Below are positions 7,153 through 9,824 of a stretch of 9,824 nt of DNA, piece by piece. The translations under genes were made by a program, and so were the position numbers. Below the pieces are notes generated by a model. That model worked only from the letters and a program-made list of their open reading frames with translations. It was not told the origin of the DNA and ran no database searches. The first letter of the stretch is position 1; each line of letters opens with the position of its first letter. Source of the DNA: JBHHYU01 sp046757725 (GTDB lineage: Bacteria > Desulfobacterota > Binatia > UBA9968); contig JBHHYU010000103.1 of the NCBI GenBank assembly GCA_046757725.1, positions 1 through 9,824 on the forward strand. The letters run 5' to 3'.

Positions 7153-7530
7153 GTTTTAGATGTGAGTTGAGGTGGTTGTTTTCAGTAAGAAGAAAAATAT
7201 TAGGTCTCGTTATCTTTGTCCCTCTGCGTTACTTTAAAATCTCTTCCTCGCGCCATTGGGAGATGGTTTCCTTGGCAACGACACCGTCCGTCTGGGGCCA
7301 CGGTTGGCTCCGGATTAGCTCGGGTCTGGGGTCACGACCGTTTAGTGTAGCCTCCGGGTAAGTCACACCGAGAGTGTGAGTAGTTGCTTTGGTTTAGGCA
7401 AGATCGTTTGAAACACCCCTGGCGGTCAACCGGTGGTGCAGTAGTACTACAACAAGCACTATGGGAGCCACGGCCGAACTGAGTTCAAGGAGTCAGTATA
7501 CTGAGAGTGGCGAGAAGCCTGCTGCTTTGA
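7153..7530. other. Intergenic region with no intact gene
   Basis: About 380 bp between the plus-strand amidotransferase stub and the end of the minus-strand acyl-CoA dehydrogenase. It holds a possible minus-strand coding remnant (7229-7393), a 6-bp hairpin (TCACAC/GTGTGA, 7363-7379) and a perfect 10-bp palindrome (GTAGTACTAC, 7441-7450). Neither hairpin is followed by a T-run, so I see no clear terminator between the convergent genes. Confidence 0.6.
7229..7393 (-). pseudogene. Possible C-terminal coding remnant, family unknown
   Basis: A 54-codon open stretch on the minus strand begins right after an in-frame TAA (7394-7396) and ends at TAA 7229-7231. It has no start codon of its own. Its translation looks protein-like (GRDPRPELIRSQPWP, then DGVVAKETISQWREEEILK at the end) and finishes as natural C-termini do. 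Beyond the upstream stop the same frame continues for about 30 codons with a hydrophobic run (VAPIVLVVVLL) resembling the end of a membrane protein. I cannot name a family for either part, and chance cannot be excluded. Confidence 0.25.
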
Positions 7531-8697
7531 TCAGTGTCGTTTGCGCAACTTCATAAGGTTTTGTGCAAGTCTCCAACGTAGGACCTCGGTGGCACCTTCG
7601 GTGATCCGAATGCTCCGTACTTGCCGGTACCACCATTCCAATGGTAGATCCTTGGTTAACCCAATGCCACCGTGAACCTGTAGTGATCGATCTACTACCC
7701 GGCTGGCCATCTCTGTGCATGTAATCTTGACCATATAGGAAAGGTTACGGACGTCCGCACCTTGGTCGTGGCGCCAGGCGCACTCGTAAACTAACAATCG
7801 AGCGGTATGGAGTTCTATTTCTGAATCGGCCACCATGAACTGTACGGCCTGGCGATCGGCCAATGGGCATCCAAAGGTTTCGCGATCATGGGCATAGTCG
7901 ATCATCATATCCAGGGCCCTCTGAGCGATACCCAAGGGACGTGCTCCGTGTCCCCGGATCCGCCCATCTTGGATCCACTTCTGTGCGAGCGAAAAACCCT
8001 GGCCTATATCTCCGATCACGTTCGCTGCAGGCACGCGGACGTCTTCGAAAACGATCTGCCATGGGGCGTCCCCCATCATGGTAGGCCATTGTCGCTCCAG
8101 AATGACGCCGGGACTTTTCATCTCCACCATAAAGCACGTGATACCTCCTCGGGCTCGTTTTTCCGGGTTCGTCACCGCCATGACCTGGGCAAAATCTGCC
8201 CGGCCCGCTCCGGTGATAAAACGCTTCGTACCGTTCAGAATGAAGTGATCACCGTCTCTTACAGCCCGAGTCCGCATGCTTGCCGGGTCGCTCCCAGCGT
8301 CTGGTTCGGTCTGGGCGAAGCAAACGCGCTTCTCCCCTCTCAAGACCGGATAGAGAAAACGTTCTTTCTGCTCTTCATCACAGTGGAATAGCACCGACCG
8401 TACTTCGTGGCCAAAAAGTTCATTGCCACGAAAGGGAAGGGCAACGCTTCGAGACACCTCTTCGGTTATGACGCAGCGGGTCAGCAGGTCAAGGCCAGCC
8501 CCACCATACGCCTGGGGAACGCCAAGCTGCCAGAATCCAAGGGCCTTAGCTTTCTCCTGAAGTGGTTTCAGAATATGATCAGGCATCTCTTCGCCCTCAG
8601 GACGATAGGTTCGCTCAAGAGGGATCACTTCACGATCGACAAAGTCATGCACCACGCTTTTAATCATCTTGACTTCTTCAGGTAGCTCAAAGTCCAT
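7531..8697 (-). CDS. Acyl-CoA dehydrogenase
   Basis: FAD-dependent alpha,beta-desaturase of an acyl-CoA thioester, passing electrons to electron-transfer flavoprotein. From ATG 8697 it has 388 residues, normal for the family. Visible parts: N-terminal helical domain (1-115, with LGVPQAYGGAGLD about 58-70), the first family signature CFAQTEPDAGSD (about 126-137), the middle beta domain (FEDVRVPAANVIG), RETFGCPLADRQAVQFM (about 272-288), and the C-terminal VHGGIGLTKDLPLEWWYRQVR. The likely catalytic base is Glu367 in ITEGATEVLRW. A TTG four codons earlier is in frame, but GGAGG lies 5 nt before ATG 8697, which decides the start. Chain length of the substrate cannot be told. It is the only intact gene right of 7152; upstream on the same strand are UbiD-type and hydrolase remnants, suggesting a former acyl-CoA catabolic operon. 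Confidence 0.94.
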   Translation of the reverse strand: MDFELPEEVKMIKSVVHDFVDREVIPLERTYRPEGEEMPDHILKPLQEKAKALGFWQLGVPQAYGGAGLDLLTRCVITEEVSRSVALPFRGNELFGHEVRSVLFHCDEEQKERFLYPVLRGEKRVCFAQTEPDAGSDPASMRTRAVRDGDHFILNGTKRFITGAGRADFAQVMAVTNPEKRARGGITCFMVEMKSPGVILERQWPTMMGDAPWQIVFEDVRVPAANVIGDIGQGFSLAQKWIQDGRIRGHGARPLGIAQRALDMMIDYAHDRETFGCPLADRQAVQFMVADSEIELHTARLLVYECAWRHDQGADVRNLSYMVKITCTEMASRVVDRSLQVHGGIGLTKDLPLEWWYRQVRSIRITEGATEVLRWRLAQNLMKLRKRH

Positions 8698-8742
8698 GAC
8701 TGCCTCCAACTAGTGTCGGGGCCTAAGAGTATCTCAACTCAC

Positions 8743-8936
8743 TTACTTCGCAGGATACGGATACCAGGGCATGTACTCTTTGATCTTGTCAAAGAGTAAT
8801 ACCGGTCCTTCCTTATCTTCCAATATCTCCGTGATAGCACCAATCTCTAGTTCTAATCTGCACCCTCTACGGCCTTCCCTCCCCTTAACTCATGCAACTG
8901 ATCGATAACACTTCGGAGGTCTGAGCGCCTATCTAT
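8743..8936 (-). pseudogene. N-terminal remnant of a UbiD-family decarboxylase
   Basis: UbiD enzymes decarboxylate aromatic or alpha,beta-unsaturated acids using prenylated FMN. Reading the minus strand from 8936 gives SDLRSVIDQLHELRGG then KAVEGAD, followed by a stop TAG (8853-8855). After a one-base frame shift it continues LEIGAITEILEDKEG and PVLLFDKIK before TAA 8743-8745. Joined, this is the typical UbiD N-terminus (DLR...L, GADWxLEIGAITE, GPALLFD). The damage is easily read: a Trp codon TGG became TAG, and one base of the next codon is missing. The codon at the expected start is ATA, after an AAGGGG motif. After DKIK the sequence no longer follows the family, and about 400 residues with the catalytic and prFMN-binding parts are absent. 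It lies 46 bp upstream of the dehydrogenase start, so it was probably the gene before it in an operon. Confidence 0.72.
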
Positions 8937-9195
8937 AGGCCCCTTCTGTCGTTATCCCAAAGGCCCATTTAACTTTTCTTCAGCATCCACCCCCTCGGCG
9001 CTTTACCACTAATTCAGCCACGCCTGGGTGTCAAGCAGCGATGCTTATCGCGCTGAATGGCAGAGAACAATTTTGACAAAGGGGCTGACAATCGGATAGC
9101 TTTACTTCCCACCGGGTATTGGCGCGTAAAGGTGTTAAGCTCTAACCTATGAAACCGGAGACGGCGAGAGATTGCGAGGAAACCAGCAAGCTTTT
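8937..9195. other. Gap with no recognisable gene
   Basis: About 260 bp between the UbiD remnant and the hydrolase remnant. A 66-codon minus-strand frame (9014-9214) and a 31-codon plus-strand frame beginning at 9058 are open, but neither has a ribosome binding site or a recognisable motif. By position it should hold the missing hydrolase C-terminus, but I could not recover one. Confidence 0.5.
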
Positions 9196-9769
9196 CTATT
9201 CCATCCCTAAGCAATCGAGAACAGGTCGTTGACTTTGCCTATCACAGTCGACGCAGGATCGTGGGAACAGAAGGTAGAAGGAGTTTTCGGCCTGAGATGC
9301 TTCTCCCTCCACCCAACGAGCCAATAACTCCGGGGCATCGTCATCGGATCTCGCATGGGGACCTGCTGCTTCGATCAGCACAAGCTTCCTAACTTTTGTT
9401 GGGAAGGATCCGGCAAAAAGCATGGAGATGCTTCCCCCTAAGGAGTGACCTATGAGGGTCACCGAATCCTTTCCCAAGTGTCGGACCAAGGACGCTAAGT
9501 CGAGGATAAAATCCTCATGTCGATGGCTTCGCTCTGGGGTGTAACCACTCACTATCCCCATGACCGCGCAGATCCAAGGTAACTACATGATAAAAATGCA
9601 ATCCTATAGCGAATAACGCAGCAACGAAAAAGTCCCAACTGCAACATTGGTCCCTATTTCCATGAATTAGAATCAAGGTTTCATGCTTCGGATCTCCCCA
9701 CTCTGCGAAGTGCAATGTTAAACCCTCGCTGGAGAAATATCCGTCGCTTGGTGTAACCCATTCACTCAT
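9196..9769 (-). pseudogene. Alpha/beta-hydrolase, frameshifted and lacking its C-terminus
   Basis: An alpha/beta-hydrolase-fold protein split over two frames. The first frame from ATG 9769 carries the oxyanion loop LILIHGNRDQCCSWD (His36-Gly37) and VVTLDLRGHGDSEW (about 62-75), then runs off. The second carries ERSHRHEDFILDLASLVRHL and the nucleophile elbow LIGHSLGGSISMLFAG (Ser109), then LVLIEAAGPHARSDDDAPELLARWVEG. Removing one base from the C4 run (plus-strand GGGG at 9536-9539) joins them as SEWLHPERSHRHED, the expected family sequence. The repaired product is about 190 residues; members are near 280. After LARWVEG the match is lost and the frame stops at 9196, so the C-terminal lid and the catalytic His are missing. 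The frameshift alone could be a sequencing error at a homopolymer; the missing C-terminus could not. Substrate unknown. Confidence 0.75.
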
Positions 9770-9824
9770 GTATTGATTCTGCTGAAAAACCCCTCTTGTT
9801 GATGCGAGATTGTCTCGGCCATAT
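9766..9824 (-). CDS. Possible 3' end of an upstream gene (partial, runs off the window)
   Basis: On the minus strand a frame is open from the window edge to TGA 9766-9768, overlapping the hydrolase ATG as ATGA. The visible end reads SHQQEGFFSRINT. Such an overlap is typical of co-transcribed genes, but at 19 codons it may be chance. No family can be named. Confidence 0.2.
   Translation of the reverse strand, partial: MAETISHQQEGFFSRINT

Noticed and set aside
7863..8391. Overlapping plus- and minus-strand frames of 73-167 codons
   Set aside because: All lie within the acyl-CoA dehydrogenase, whose frame carries every family signature; these are shadows.
7162..8742. Inverted 10-bp repeat GTGAGTTGAG flanking the acyl-CoA dehydrogenase (7162-7171 and 8733-8742)
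   Set aside because: Ten-base matches are expected many times by chance in 10 kb. There is no transposase, target duplication or longer extension.
9058..9153. 31-codon plus-strand small ORF, with a TTGACA at 9073 inside it
   Set aside because: No Shine-Dalgarno, no convincing -10 box and no recognisable peptide; it is consistent with chance.
9014..9214. 66-codon minus-strand frame that might supply the hydrolase C-terminus
   Set aside because: The translation shows no cap-domain or catalytic-His pattern, and no ribosome binding site precedes it.

Overview
This mid-GC bacterial window carries a compact cell-envelope block on the left and a sparse, decaying catabolic block on the right. Bactofilin, an M23 peptidase, a secreted Slt-type transglycosylase and MurI point to a peptidoglycan-containing, probably diderm bacterium. 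Acyl-CoA dehydrogenase with UbiD-type and alpha/beta-hydrolase remnants fits an environmental deltaproteobacterium-, NC10- or Binatota-like lineage. That placement is an impression from protein style, not a measurement. No tRNA, rRNA, CRISPR array, insertion sequence or phage gene was seen.

Left, minus strand (63-3466): a family 2 glycosyltransferase, an uncharacterised 181-residue protein and a spore-photoproduct-lyase-like radical SAM protein form a tight operon with overlapping ends. After about 140 bp comes murI (glutamate racemase).

Centre, plus strand (3574-7152): from a 270-bp divergent intergenic region a strong promoter reads into bactofilin, an M23 endopeptidase and a TPR-rich lytic transglycosylase. 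This is a coherent cell-wall-shaping module. The transglycosylase stop overlaps (ATGA) the start of a 31-codon stub of a class-I glutamine-amidotransferase-like gene (peptidase C26 family).

Right (7153-9824): only the acyl-CoA dehydrogenase (7531-8697, minus) looks intact. Around it are a UbiD N-terminal remnant with a nonsense codon and a frameshift, an alpha/beta-hydrolase with a 1-nt frameshift and no C-terminal third, and an unassigned open segment at 7229-7393. The hydrolase and UbiD fragments lie upstream of the dehydrogenase on the same strand, which suggests a former acyl-CoA/aromatic-acid catabolic operon being lost.

The points most worth a second look are the radical SAM protein with its unknown partner, the divergent promoter with superimposed -10 boxes, and the cluster of gene remnants on the right.
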